Assembly (NCBI GenBank): GCA_023091735.1
Contig: JALKBU010000072.1
Coordinates: forward strand, 1-64,000
DNA length: 64,000 bases
Direction: 5' to 3'
DNA from: Trichomonas tenax
Taxonomy: Eukaryota; Parabasalia; Trichomonadida; Trichomonadidae
Numbering within the stretch: the stretch's first letter is position 1; each line of letters begins with the position of its first letter. Positions 8,378 through 18,000 of this stretch are shown here, piece after piece. A program made the position numbers and the translations under genes. Under the pieces are notes generated by a model. It was not told where the DNA came from. It was given only the letters and a program-made list of their open reading frames with translations, and made no database searches.

Positions 8378-10051
8378 ATGCAGTCCCCAATTATAGTTCT
8401 TAATCAAACACAGAAGCGCGAAAACGGCCGCAAGGCACAGCTTTCATGCATTCAGGCCGGAAAGATGACCGCAGACATTATTAGGACATGTTTAGGTCCA
8501 CAAGCTATGCTTAAGATGATATTGGATTCCATGGGCACACTTGTCATTACAAACGACGGCAACTCCATTCTTCGCGAAATTGATGTTGCACATCCAGCTG
8601 CTAAATCACTTATCGAACTTGCGCGTGGTCAAGACGAGGAAGTTGGTGACGGCACAACTACAGTTGTTGTCCTTGCTGGCGAAATCCTTGCAGTTCTTGA
8701 GCCACTCCTGAAAATGAATATCCACCCACACGTTATTGTCGCCGGTCTTCGCAAGGCACTCGACGACGCTCTCGCTCACCTCGAGAAGATAAAAGTTCCG
8801 ATCGACAACACAAGCGACTCACAGATGTTGAGCATCATCAAGTCCGCAATTGGCACAAAGTTCCTTGTTAAGTGGTCTGACTTGATTGCCAAGCTTGCGC
8901 TAGACACTGTTCGCCTCATCCGTACAGAAGACGGTTTCGTCGACCTCAAGCGCCAAGTTCGCATTGAGCGTATCATTGGCGGAGAGCTCGAAGACTCATA
9001 CGTCATGCACGGTGTCCTCATCAACAAGGACGTCGTCCACTCACACATGCGCCGCCACATCGAGCATCCAAAGGTCCTCATCCTCGACTCTGGCCTCGAG
9101 TATAGGAAGGGTGAGTCCATAACTACAATCGAGATCACTGGCGAGAACGACTACGCTAACATCCTCGCAGAGGAAGAGCAGCAGGTCCGCCAGATGTGCG
9201 AAGCTGTTATCGCTACAGGCTGCAACGTTGTCTGTGTCGAGAAGGGCATCAGCGACCTTGCCTGCCACTACCTCGCTGAGGCCGGTATCACTGCTCTTCG
9301 CCGCTTCCAGCAGGTACAGTTAGACCGTATCGCTGCCTGCACAGGTGCCACAATCGTTACACGCCCATCTGAGGCTACAGAAGCTGATCTTGGTACAAAG
9401 TGCGGTGTCTTCGACTGCCGTAAGATTGGTGACGAGTTCTGGTCATTCTTCGATGAGTGCGAGAATCCAAAGGCCTGCACAATGGTCCTCCGCGGCCCAT
9501 CCAAGGATGTTCTCCTTGAGATGTTCCGCATCATGGACGATGCCCTCAAGGTTGCCCGCAACCTCATGTCAGAGCCGTCCCTCCTCCCAGGTGGTGGTGC
9601 CACAGAGATCTCTGTTTCCACACAGCTTCGCGAGAACTGCAAGAAGCTCGACGGCATTGAGCAGATGTCATACGAGACCGCAGCCCTTGCTCTCGAAGTT
9701 ATTCCACGCACACTTATCCAGAACTGCGGCGCCTCAACGATGAAAGTTTTGACACAGCTTAAGTCCATCCATGCTGCCGACCACTCCAAGTCCTCCATGG
9801 GTATCGATGGCATGACGGGCAAGATCGCGGACATGGCCGAGAAGGGAATCTGGGATACATTCTCCGTCAAGGCTCAGGCATACAAGACTGCGTTCGAGTG
9901 CGCTATTTCTCTCCTTCGTGTTGATGACATTGTTAGTGGTATCATTGCTCGTGATGAGAACGGCAACCCAGTTAACAAGAAGAGTGTTACAGAGAAGCTT
10001 GAAGAAAACACCGCTGCTGCCCTTGCTGGCGAGAACCCACAAGGCCTTTAA
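8378..10051 (+). CDS. CCT3: T-complex chaperonin subunit gamma (CCT3)
   Basis: The protein has 557 aa. It opens MQSPIIVLNQTQKRENGRKA, as CCT-gamma proteins do (V-L-x-Q-x-x-K-R-E-x-G-R-K). The equatorial ATP site follows: TNDGNSILREI (about residue 58), DEEVGDGTTTVV (about 87), GGGATEIS (about 404) and a family-typical C-terminal IVSG. Eight different CCT subunits form the double ring that folds actin and tubulin in the cytosol, in heavy demand in a cell with a large flagellar cytoskeleton. Codon use is strongly biased to C/G-ending codons compared with neighbours, as expected for a highly expressed gene. The stop TAA overlaps TAAA, the trichomonad-type poly(A) signal. The subunit identity rests on the N-terminus and overall similarity; group II chaperonin is certain. 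Confidence 0.96.
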   Translation: MQSPIIVLNQTQKRENGRKAQLSCIQAGKMTADIIRTCLGPQAMLKMILDSMGTLVITNDGNSILREIDVAHPAAKSLIELARGQDEEVGDGTTTVVVLAGEILAVLEPLLKMNIHPHVIVAGLRKALDDALAHLEKIKVPIDNTSDSQMLSIIKSAIGTKFLVKWSDLIAKLALDTVRLIRTEDGFVDLKRQVRIERIIGGELEDSYVMHGVLINKDVVHSHMRRHIEHPKVLILDSGLEYRKGESITTIEITGENDYANILAEEEQQVRQMCEAVIATGCNVVCVEKGISDLACHYLAEAGITALRRFQQVQLDRIAACTGATIVTRPSEATEADLGTKCGVFDCRKIGDEFWSFFDECENPKACTMVLRGPSKDVLLEMFRIMDDALKVARNLMSEPSLLPGGGATEISVSTQLRENCKKLDGIEQMSYETAALALEVIPRTLIQNCGASTMKVLTQLKSIHAADHSKSSMGIDGMTGKIADMAEKGIWDTFSVKAQAYKTAFECAISLLRVDDIVSGIIARDENGNPVNKKSVTEKLEENTAAALAGENPQGL

Positions 10052-10634
10052 ACTATTTTGATTATAAATATATTTTACTTGCCTATTATGAATTCGTCGA
10101 AATCAAGAACGTGTTGAATTCATGATATTTTTTTAATATATTAGTATCAAACACTTCTTCATACAGGAGTACAGCTGCCATTCTAATTTGTAAATTTTGG
10201 CACACTCCTAAGGCATGTTTCATTTCACAGAAGAATTTTGGCATCAACACGTTTTAGAAATTTTTTTAAACAAAATCACATTATACAGAAAATTTTTTTT
10301 GTTCATTATCATCATGCTAGTGTGCCTCTCAATTTCTAGGACAGTGATGTAAACTTATTAAAATTGTTAATCCGCTTCTATTCAATCCCCTGTAATTAAT
10401 AATTTTGACATTTGTAAAGTAAAAATGGCAAATTAAAATCTTGACTAGATATTAAAGTATATAATGCATTATGTTATATCAAATCTAAATTTAAAATTTT
10501 AGTTTTTGATTATTAATATTTGGGCCAGAAATCACTCTTTTTTTGGCAATTACGAAATCATTAGTCTTTTATATTGAAAATCAGTTGCTTGTTGTTTGAA
10601 TATTTATAAAGTTTTTGGTAATTTTTGTTGAAAG
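10052..10634. other. Intergenic, nothing recognised
   Basis: AT-rich spacer. A loose match to the recurrent intergenic motif (TTTTGACATTTGTAAA, about 10403-10418) lies ~220 bp before the next ATG. No gene seen. Confidence 0.45.
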
Positions 10635-12017
10635 ATGGATGATGATTCATTTGATCATTCATCAATTCAAACGTTATCAACAAAAGAAATAGAATCGAGT
10701 GACTTTTATTCGAATGAGCAGATACTAGAGATCATAAGAGAACCTCCAAGTGACGAAATATTATATCAAGTTTATAATTATATGGAAAATCATAGTTTAA
10801 GTTTGGAATTAGATGATGACACAATGAATATTATCATACACCATTCTCAATTGTTAACAGATCCTCGAATTTCACTTTCTGCACTTTCAATTTTCGCCAA
10901 TATTGCAGAAAATCACGAAAACCTACAAGAAATGTTTATAAATGCACCAGGATATAACAACATCATCCAGTTTATAATTGCTGACACATCAGAATATTGT
11001 TTTAGATATTTTGATATTCTTATAAAACTAGGAGATATAATGCTAACGCATCTACATGAGACAGACATATTAAAATCACTGTTAAAATATAACGAAGATC
11101 AAGATATTATTGCTTATTTACAAAAAGTCAAAATTATTGCCGAAACAGGTGATAAATATGAAGAATATCCGATAGCAATACAAGAAATACTTGACAAATT
11201 TTATGCAAATCAAGATCATCAAATCACAAATTTAGTTATGCTAATTAACATCAATATTATGACGTATCATCAATCATACAGTACAGTACTAGAGCGGGTT
11301 ATGCCAATTTTGTTAAATAAATTTGATCCTACCAATGTTAAAGGAACAAAATATTATATGAAAATGTTGTATTATGTTTCAAGGTTCGAAACATGCTTAG
11401 ATTATGTTAAAACACACTGCAAATCAATATATAATAGTATCAAGAAAAACATCGATAATTCATCTCCAAAGGCCCAAATTTTGGCAGTTAGAGCGTTCTT
11501 TGTTCTTCTCAATAGATATCCAGACCTGATTGATTTAAGTGTCGAAGATGGAATGTTCGACTTTATTTTGGATCAAGTAGAATCTCCTGTTCTTATGGCG
11601 ATGCTCACTCCTGCATTAAAAGCTTTAGGAACTATTCTCACAGCTGAAGATTTAGGAACACTGTTTAACTACGTGTGCGAGCAGGATGTAATTGTTAAAA
11701 TAGTTCGTGGCATTGAACCGCTAAAGCCAACAGAAATATGCGGTGTCTTAATGAATCTTTCTCGATTCATGGTGAGAATTGTAACAGATGGATTGGATGA
11801 TGAACTTATTGACGCACTGGATAATGACTTTGATGAGATACATGATACGCTCACAGAGATCCTTGATAAACTTAATGAAGAGAGAAATGATATTATAGGT
11901 ATTGATGCTGAAAAAGATTTGGAAGATGAACAAATAGAGGGAATTGCGGCTGCAGAGAGTTGTAATATATATATTGGAACTATTCTAATGGTTTTAGATA
12001 GACAGCCATTGGATTAA
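10635..12017 (+). CDS. Armadillo/HEAT-like helical-repeat protein, function unknown
   Basis: The protein has 460 aa. It is acidic at both ends (MDDDSFDHSS; DAEKDLEDEQIEG) with a predicted all-helical middle of ~40-residue units, such as ISLSALSIFANIAENHENLQ and AQILAVRAFFVLLNRYPDLI, which fits ARM-type alpha-solenoids. A similarly built protein is encoded at 23317-24720; trichomonads carry many such ARM-like proteins. No importin-alpha IBB domain or catalytic motif is visible. It probably acts as a protein-binding scaffold, but the partner is unknown. TA-rich codon use is unlike CCT3 next door, suggesting low expression. Confidence 0.7.
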   Translation: MDDDSFDHSSIQTLSTKEIESSDFYSNEQILEIIREPPSDEILYQVYNYMENHSLSLELDDDTMNIIIHHSQLLTDPRISLSALSIFANIAENHENLQEMFINAPGYNNIIQFIIADTSEYCFRYFDILIKLGDIMLTHLHETDILKSLLKYNEDQDIIAYLQKVKIIAETGDKYEEYPIAIQEILDKFYANQDHQITNLVMLININIMTYHQSYSTVLERVMPILLNKFDPTNVKGTKYYMKMLYYVSRFETCLDYVKTHCKSIYNSIKKNIDNSSPKAQILAVRAFFVLLNRYPDLIDLSVEDGMFDFILDQVESPVLMAMLTPALKALGTILTAEDLGTLFNYVCEQDVIVKIVRGIEPLKPTEICGVLMNLSRFMVRIVTDGLDDELIDALDNDFDEIHDTLTEILDKLNEERNDIIGIDAEKDLEDEQIEGIAAAESCNIYIGTILMVLDRQPLD

Positions 12018-12307
12018 ATTGTTATAAATAAAGATTGTTGTGTATGATAAATGTCAGCTTTACAATATCTTTGAATAAGCAGTACTCGAGGAGGATATTC
12101 CAAAGAATTAAAATTGGCGCGATTTATTTTATAATCGTATTTAATGTTCATTGTGCTTTTATATACTTGAAGTGTGAAAAACTAAAAGATATCAATGCAG
12201 ATTTGACTTCAGAATATTGATATTTTAAATTTGCTTTAAAATTTTAAAAATCTATTTGAACTTGCTGTGTATGGAAGAGTCATGTAAGATAACGCTTTTG
12301 CAGTGAG

Positions 12308-12640
12308 TTAGGGTTTGCGACTACATTTCTTAACTTTCTGATCTTGATTTAATAAACCAAGTGAATATTTTCCTCCACATTTATAGAAATTATAAAAAGA
12401 AAGATTGAATGCATTTGTTGTTGTCACTGTGACAGGCTTTCCTGATGCTGTCTTTCCAACTTCATTTTCAAATAGATAACATCGATCAGCAATTGCAATG
12501 TTATTATAATATACATAATTGCTGAATAAAGATGTTCTCATGAATTCCATTTGTTCATAGCACCAAAATATCAAATTGCTGTTGTTTTGGGAGTTAATGG
12601 TGAAGAAATGATTGCTGATGTATTTTCTAACAATAAGCAT
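12308..12640 (-). pseudogene. Pmp-like surface protein fragment (C-terminal part)
   Basis: This 110-codon frame resembles the beta-helix end of the Pmp-like proteins elsewhere in the window. The VTVTTTNAF...LSFYNFYKC stretch parallels TVTTSQIYTEKSTKFLFHYETYKC at 45.0-45.2 kb. Asn/Ser/Tyr/Phe-rich short strands with a regular Cys fit right-handed beta-helix repeats. It lacks any signal peptide or membrane segment and ends in KKCSRKP, so it is most likely a truncated remnant, though a small expressed gene cannot be ruled out. Confidence 0.4.
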
Positions 12641-12889
12641 TGGAAAAGATTTTTACACATTTATTTATCAACTCTCTAACCGCGCAAACACTGGGCGTTC
12701 AATATTCGAGGCAAATCTTCTAACCTCTGTAATAGGTTGATTTGAAAAACTCTTACAATATCATCAACTTTGTGTAGATTTTTATAAATATGCAAAAATG
12801 AAAGTGAATGATTGTTTCAAAAGAAGAAGAATGGTAAAAGAAATATAAATTTATAACATAAAAATAAATAAAAACGAAAGTATAATAAC

Positions 12890-14770
12890 TTAATAGTCCG
12901 GTTTCGTATAATGGTAAACTGTATATTCTCTATTACTAAATACCTCTTCCCAATTACTTGGAATTGCATCGCCAGGGATATCATTAAGAGCTGAATTGCT
13001 CTTAATCAGATATGATGCATGATTTTCGAGTCCTGTAATATTCGTAACAGCAAACTCTTTCAAGATTTTTTCTCGCTTCTCTTTATCAACACCTATGTGT
13101 CTTGTTGATCTAATGCTGCTTAAGAACACCTGTCTGCCACCTATAACAGAAACAACTTGAATATCTGTTCTTGGAGCAACAAAAACTGCATCTTTCGGAG
13201 TCCTGCGCATAATAAATGTCGCGAGTGTCTCATCAACGTCATACCATGATGGACTTCCGCTTGTGAACTGTTTATGTGTTCCAATGATTGAAGCAAGGCA
13301 TGTGACAACGGTGAATATGATTGCAATCATTGCAACAACACCCTTAGTTTCATTACTCTTTGGAAGAATTGCAAATCTATACCAAATAGCAGCATACACA
13401 ACACCAGCAACAACCATAAAAACACAGAAAACAGTTACTTGAGTATATTCACAGTATGGCACAAGTTTGAGGAACGTAAATATGAAGAAGCACAAAACAG
13501 ATGGAAGGAAAACTAAGCGCTCAGATTTGTGCAACAAGAAGAAACCAACAAGTAAAACGACTTGAAAAGTTCCATACATACCCATCCAGAAATCAACAGC
13601 TGGGAATAAAACACCACGTTTGTACAGCTGAGACCATGGTGATTCAATACCGAAAAGATTAGATAAGAATGTTGGTGTAAGCATGCGAGTTATGTGAAAT
13701 GCTGAACCAGCGCCAAAACCAATCGTCAGCAAAATAAAATTAAAATGAGCTCGGCCGGAAAATGAATATAAAACGACAAAAATAGCAAAGTAAGCCATAA
13801 ATCCGAAGAACGCTTGATGCTGTGTTGGAGGCAATAACAAACCTGGCATGAATCCTATGAATAATGACGCTTTTTTGTCCAATTTTATTGATTTGTTTGC
13901 GATCTTGAAAATGATTACAAATAATGGAGCAAGAAGAGATAATGCAAAAATATTTGGCGGGCTGGCAAGGTATATTGAGAGCAATGGATGGAAGCGTGAA
14001 GGATGTCCCATATACATATCTGTGACATAATCATTAAATCTGTTTGTTCTCGATGAGTTTATTAAAATTCCAAAGAAACCAAATCCACCCACATTTAGTG
14101 CGATAAATGGTGCTAAAATAGCAATAATTTCGGGAATTTTGAAGTCTTTTGCGAAATGATACATCGCCATTAAATATGCAAACATTTCAATCAATGTCGG
14201 TATCATTAAACCGGTTCTCATTGATGCTTTGCCAATCCTCAGCATTGTGCTGTGAAGAGCAGTCAGCCATCGAGTTACAACTGATAATCCAGCAAAATTC
14301 GGGTGTTTCATTTTAAATATGTTGAGCTTTGGACTGTTTACACCATGTAAGAAACTGGCTTGAAGAGATAAGTCCTCCTGGATGAAAGGTTCCATATTTG
14401 CAGGTAAAAATCTCGGTGAATGAAAATAAGCGCGATGAGTGATATAGAATGGAATGAGAACGTAAATTACTGATGCACCAATGTCGTAATAATTAAATTT
14501 CATTGTTTTTCGCAATTTCAATTTTAATGTTAAAGCGGCAATGAGTAAAACTAAAGTGAGAAAACCGAGTATTGCGATGTGAATAAGCAAATGGAATGTA
14601 TTTTGACCGAAAAATAATGATGTAACAAAAAATAATAATGTTGAAATTCCAATTCCTGCAGGAATTCCAAAACTGATAATGACATATATGTTGAGTTCCG
14701 ATGGGAGTAAACAAAACGAAAGTAAAACTCCAAAACAAACTTCTAGAAGAGAAAGCAGAATCCACAACAT
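12890..14770 (-). CDS. Multi-pass membrane protein, probable GT-C-fold glycosyltransferase-like
   Basis: The protein has 626 aa. About twelve hydrophobic segments begin at the first residues (MLWILLSLLEVCFGVLLSFC), and the last ~110 residues are soluble. A large first loop contains NMEPFIQEDLSLQASFLHGV, with acidic residues placed as in the luminal loops of GT-C transferases. The soluble tail contains RRTPKDAVFVAP and SVIGGRQVFLSS, which recall the T-P-x-D-A-V-F ... G-R pattern of GT-C C-terminal modules. GT-C enzymes use lipid-linked sugars at the ER or cell surface. No exact family is recognised, so a transporter or other polytopic protein is possible. The start region carries a CCTTT box (14792-14796, minus strand) and a striking phased motif array. 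Confidence 0.6.
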   Translation of the reverse strand: MLWILLSLLEVCFGVLLSFCLLPSELNIYVIISFGIPAGIGISTLLFFVTSLFFGQNTFHLLIHIAILGFLTLVLLIAALTLKLKLRKTMKFNYYDIGASVIYVLIPFYITHRAYFHSPRFLPANMEPFIQEDLSLQASFLHGVNSPKLNIFKMKHPNFAGLSVVTRWLTALHSTMLRIGKASMRTGLMIPTLIEMFAYLMAMYHFAKDFKIPEIIAILAPFIALNVGGFGFFGILINSSRTNRFNDYVTDMYMGHPSRFHPLLSIYLASPPNIFALSLLAPLFVIIFKIANKSIKLDKKASLFIGFMPGLLLPPTQHQAFFGFMAYFAIFVVLYSFSGRAHFNFILLTIGFGAGSAFHITRMLTPTFLSNLFGIESPWSQLYKRGVLFPAVDFWMGMYGTFQVVLLVGFFLLHKSERLVFLPSVLCFFIFTFLKLVPYCEYTQVTVFCVFMVVAGVVYAAIWYRFAILPKSNETKGVVAMIAIIFTVVTCLASIIGTHKQFTSGSPSWYDVDETLATFIMRRTPKDAVFVAPRTDIQVVSVIGGRQVFLSSIRSTRHIGVDKEKREKILKEFAVTNITGLENHASYLIKSNSALNDIPGDAIPSNWEEVFSNREYTVYHYTKPDY

Positions 14771-14780
14771 AATTTATGAT

Positions 14781-14902
14781 TTTTGTCAAGTAAAGGTGTC
14801 ATTTGTCAAATAAATTATTTTCTTGTCGCATAAATTATATAAAATTAATTTGTCATATAAAGTAAGAAATTTGTTATGTAAAGTTAGTTTTTGTTGTGTA
14901 AA
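14781..14902. repeat. Phased array of six (A/T)TTTGTCATGTAAA-like motifs upstream of the GT-C-like gene
   Basis: Six 14-mers start at 14781, 14801, 14821, 14848, 14869 and 14889: TTTTGTCAAGTAAA, ATTTGTCAAATAAA, TCTTGTCGCATAAA, ATTTGTCATATAAA, ATTTGTTATGTAAA and TTTTGTTGTGTAAA. Spacings are 20, 20, 27, 21 and 20 bp, about two helical turns. The array begins 11 bp before the minus-strand ATG at 14770, so it covers promoter and leader. It may be a regulatory array or a decayed tandem repeat. Confidence 0.65.
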
Positions 14903-15021
14903 CACTTCTGTTATATTTTTCAGTCCCCTTTATTTAAAAAAAAATGCTTCGGCAATTCAAATTTTCTCATCTGATTTAAACTATCAATAAATAATAATGA
15001 ATTTTATAAAAAATAAACATT

Positions 15022-18000
15022 CTATGCAGGAGGCAAATCGAGTTCTTCCTTCTGTTCATTTGATTCTCCATTTTGGTTCTCTTCAGCATTCTTATTTTCA
15101 GCTGTTTTTTCTTCGAGCTGTTCCTCTTCTTCATTCACTTCTTCCTCTTCGACTTCTTCTGGAACAGATTCGTCAATTGGGCAAGCGAGGATTATATTCA
15201 AGCCTTCTTTAACATCTGTATATTCAAGAGCTTTCTTGAGCTGCTGCGAAGCAACAATATTCATGAATTCTTCACGCTTTGATGGGAATCCAAGGAGACA
15301 GATAATATATAGAGCTGCAATGTTTCTTCTCTTGTGGAGATCCTTTGAAACAATGGCCTCGAAGATATCTTCTTCAGTGATTCTCTGTCTGAAGTTCTTA
15401 ACGATATCTGTGATAGTGAACATATATCTGTAATACTTAACGGCAAATGTGAAAACAATCTTAGCAAATTCAACATACGAGTTAATAACAATAACCGGAG
15501 CATCTGGAACTTCAGGAACATCTTGTTTCTCTTCTGTTTCATTCTCCATTGATTCGTCTTCCTTGTGATCTTCTCCCTTAATTTCCTCTGGAATTTTTTC
15601 GCCTTCCTTTTGTTCTTCTGTTTTAGCTTCTTCAGCATTTTCTTTCTGCTTTGGCTCTTCACCTTCCTTTGGTTCTTCTTCAGCTTTCTCTTCATTCTTT
15701 GTTTCTTCTGTTGCTTTTTCTTCTTCAGATTTGGTCGGTGATGCTGGGACTTCAAATTTGACTGGTGATTCAGGTGGATTCTGATTAGCGATCTTCGATG
15801 GCGAAACAGGTTCATCTGACTTAACAGGTGACTGCCCAGCCTCGAATTTGCTTGGTGTGAGAGGCATCATTTTAGCGTCAGCTTTATTATTCTTGAACAA
15901 TATATTGAGTTCTTCTTTTGTGCGCATTAAGACACGAGGAACAGAGACAAGTGAATGTGTTTCACATTGTTGCATTGCATACTTAGCATGAGCAAACATT
16001 GCAGGAATGAGTGGATCGCAGAAGGCGCCTGCTTCTTCGAAGGCGCCAAGCCTCTTTGATCCGATGTCTCTCTTGATCTTTGATCCACCAGATGGAAGCA
16101 ATTCTGTGAAGATCTGAATAACTTTCTTTGTGAGTTTCTTGATCTGACCTTTCTGCTTGGACAAATATAGTGTGCGAGCTCTGAGGAATGAAACAAGGAC
16201 TTCGCGGGAATAACTTGGAGGAAGGAGGTCAAGTGTTGAAAGTCTTTCTTCAGCTGTTGGAGCATCAGGATTGACAGCAACAACAAAAGATGACAATCTA
16301 TGTGATCTTCCAAGTCTCTCAATAGATTCAACAAACTTCTTCATCTGTTCTTCATTGAGCCTTGAAGCAGCAATGATATTCGGAAGGAACTCTTCCGATG
16401 AGTTTTCATCAGCGAAAGCATCAACGAATTTTTGAGCTGCATCTAAAGCTAAGATGTCCTGCTGAGGCTTAGAAACACCAACACGAGGCTTGTAAAGGAA
16501 TCCCATAATAGGAATGTGTGGAGGAACATCAAAGTTGACATATGGAGAATCTGTTTGATGTTCGAATAAAGCAGAAGAAATAGCGAGCATTGAAGATGAA
16601 GCGAACGGTGTTGCAAACAATGAAACGATATTATCGAAGTTTGAAATGATTGTCTGTCTATCTCTCATTAAGAACGAACTGTATGGTGCTTCACTAAATC
16701 TTCCTGCTTCTCTGAATATGATGGCATCAGCAGCGAATCTTTTAGCGCTATCAAGTAAGCAAGCTTTGACAGCGAATTCGCATGCATCATCATAGTTAAG
16801 GCCGAGAAGTGATGAGATATCACGTCTCAAGTGTTTCTCAGCATCACTGACAGTTTTGCCACCCAAAAGAGTCAATGCAGCAAAAGCAACTAAATCTGAG
16901 TCACTTCTTGCATCAAGTCTAACAGCAGCAGCCCATTCAGGTGCTCTCACTCTCATTCCATGTCTCAAAGCATATGCGAGAAAAGCAGCTGGAACACGTG
17001 GTCTGCCTGCGAAAGGAAGAAGGCAGTTTTCGATTGTCTTGAAATCAGCTCTTGAAACCTTTCTTGTAGAGAACCACAAGAAGTTAGTCAATGAAACAAG
17101 TGAACAAGCTTTCTCATGAGGATATGGATTGAAAAGACAACTGAAGTCAGCACCTTCTCCAGATTTGATTGCTTCTTGAGATTCAAATCCCTTGAATTCT
17201 CCCTGAAGACTGATTTTAACGCTGAGATGAAAGTTGTTGTCTGTCTTTTGCTTCTTTGGCTGTTTGGTGATAAATGATTCGGGATGTTCATCCACAAGTT
17301 TTCTGTGTGCATAATCAAGAACATCATAGCTGTAGAAAACGATTCCTTTCATTTCTTTAATTAAATCACCTGCATTTTCAGGAAGCTGCCACTCATTAAA
17401 CTGAATATTCTTCACGCACTCAACTATATAGCTGTTGTATTTCTCTTTATCAACACTGAGGAACATTGGTGATAAAGGAGCATTCTTTGAATCAGCTTCA
17501 AGAAGCCAAATGAGGATATCAACGGATTTGAGACCAGCTTCATAAACATGCTTTGGAATCATCTTAATAACTTCCTCCTTAGGGAATATCTTTAGAGCGG
17601 ATTCAACAATAATCAAAGACCAATCGAAGGGCAACATTTGTGAGAAGAACTTTGTAGAAAGTTCCTTTACCTTCTTCTGCTGCTTAAGATTGAGTAAATA
17701 CTTCATTTCATCCAACATTCTATGCAAAATAATAATCAACTTGCAGCATTCATTGCAGAAAGCTGGTGCGAGATCAATAGCAACCATGTAAAGGCTTTCG
17801 ATATCATTGAAGATGAATTTTTCGTTCTTCATGCATTCAACAAACAATTGCAAGCTTGTTTGGAGAACCATTCCGAAAGCTGTCTGCTTCAAGTTCTTGT
17901 TGATGACTTTAACAAGTTCTGGAAGCGATTCAGTGATCATTCTCCATTCCTTTGTGAAAATATTGTTCAATTTGATAGTGTAATCGTTACCAAGCTCAGC

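Noticed and set aside
12035..12220. Short plus-strand ORF after the ARM gene
   Set aside because: It does not begin with a supported ATG/initiator and the composition is that of 3' intergenic DNA.
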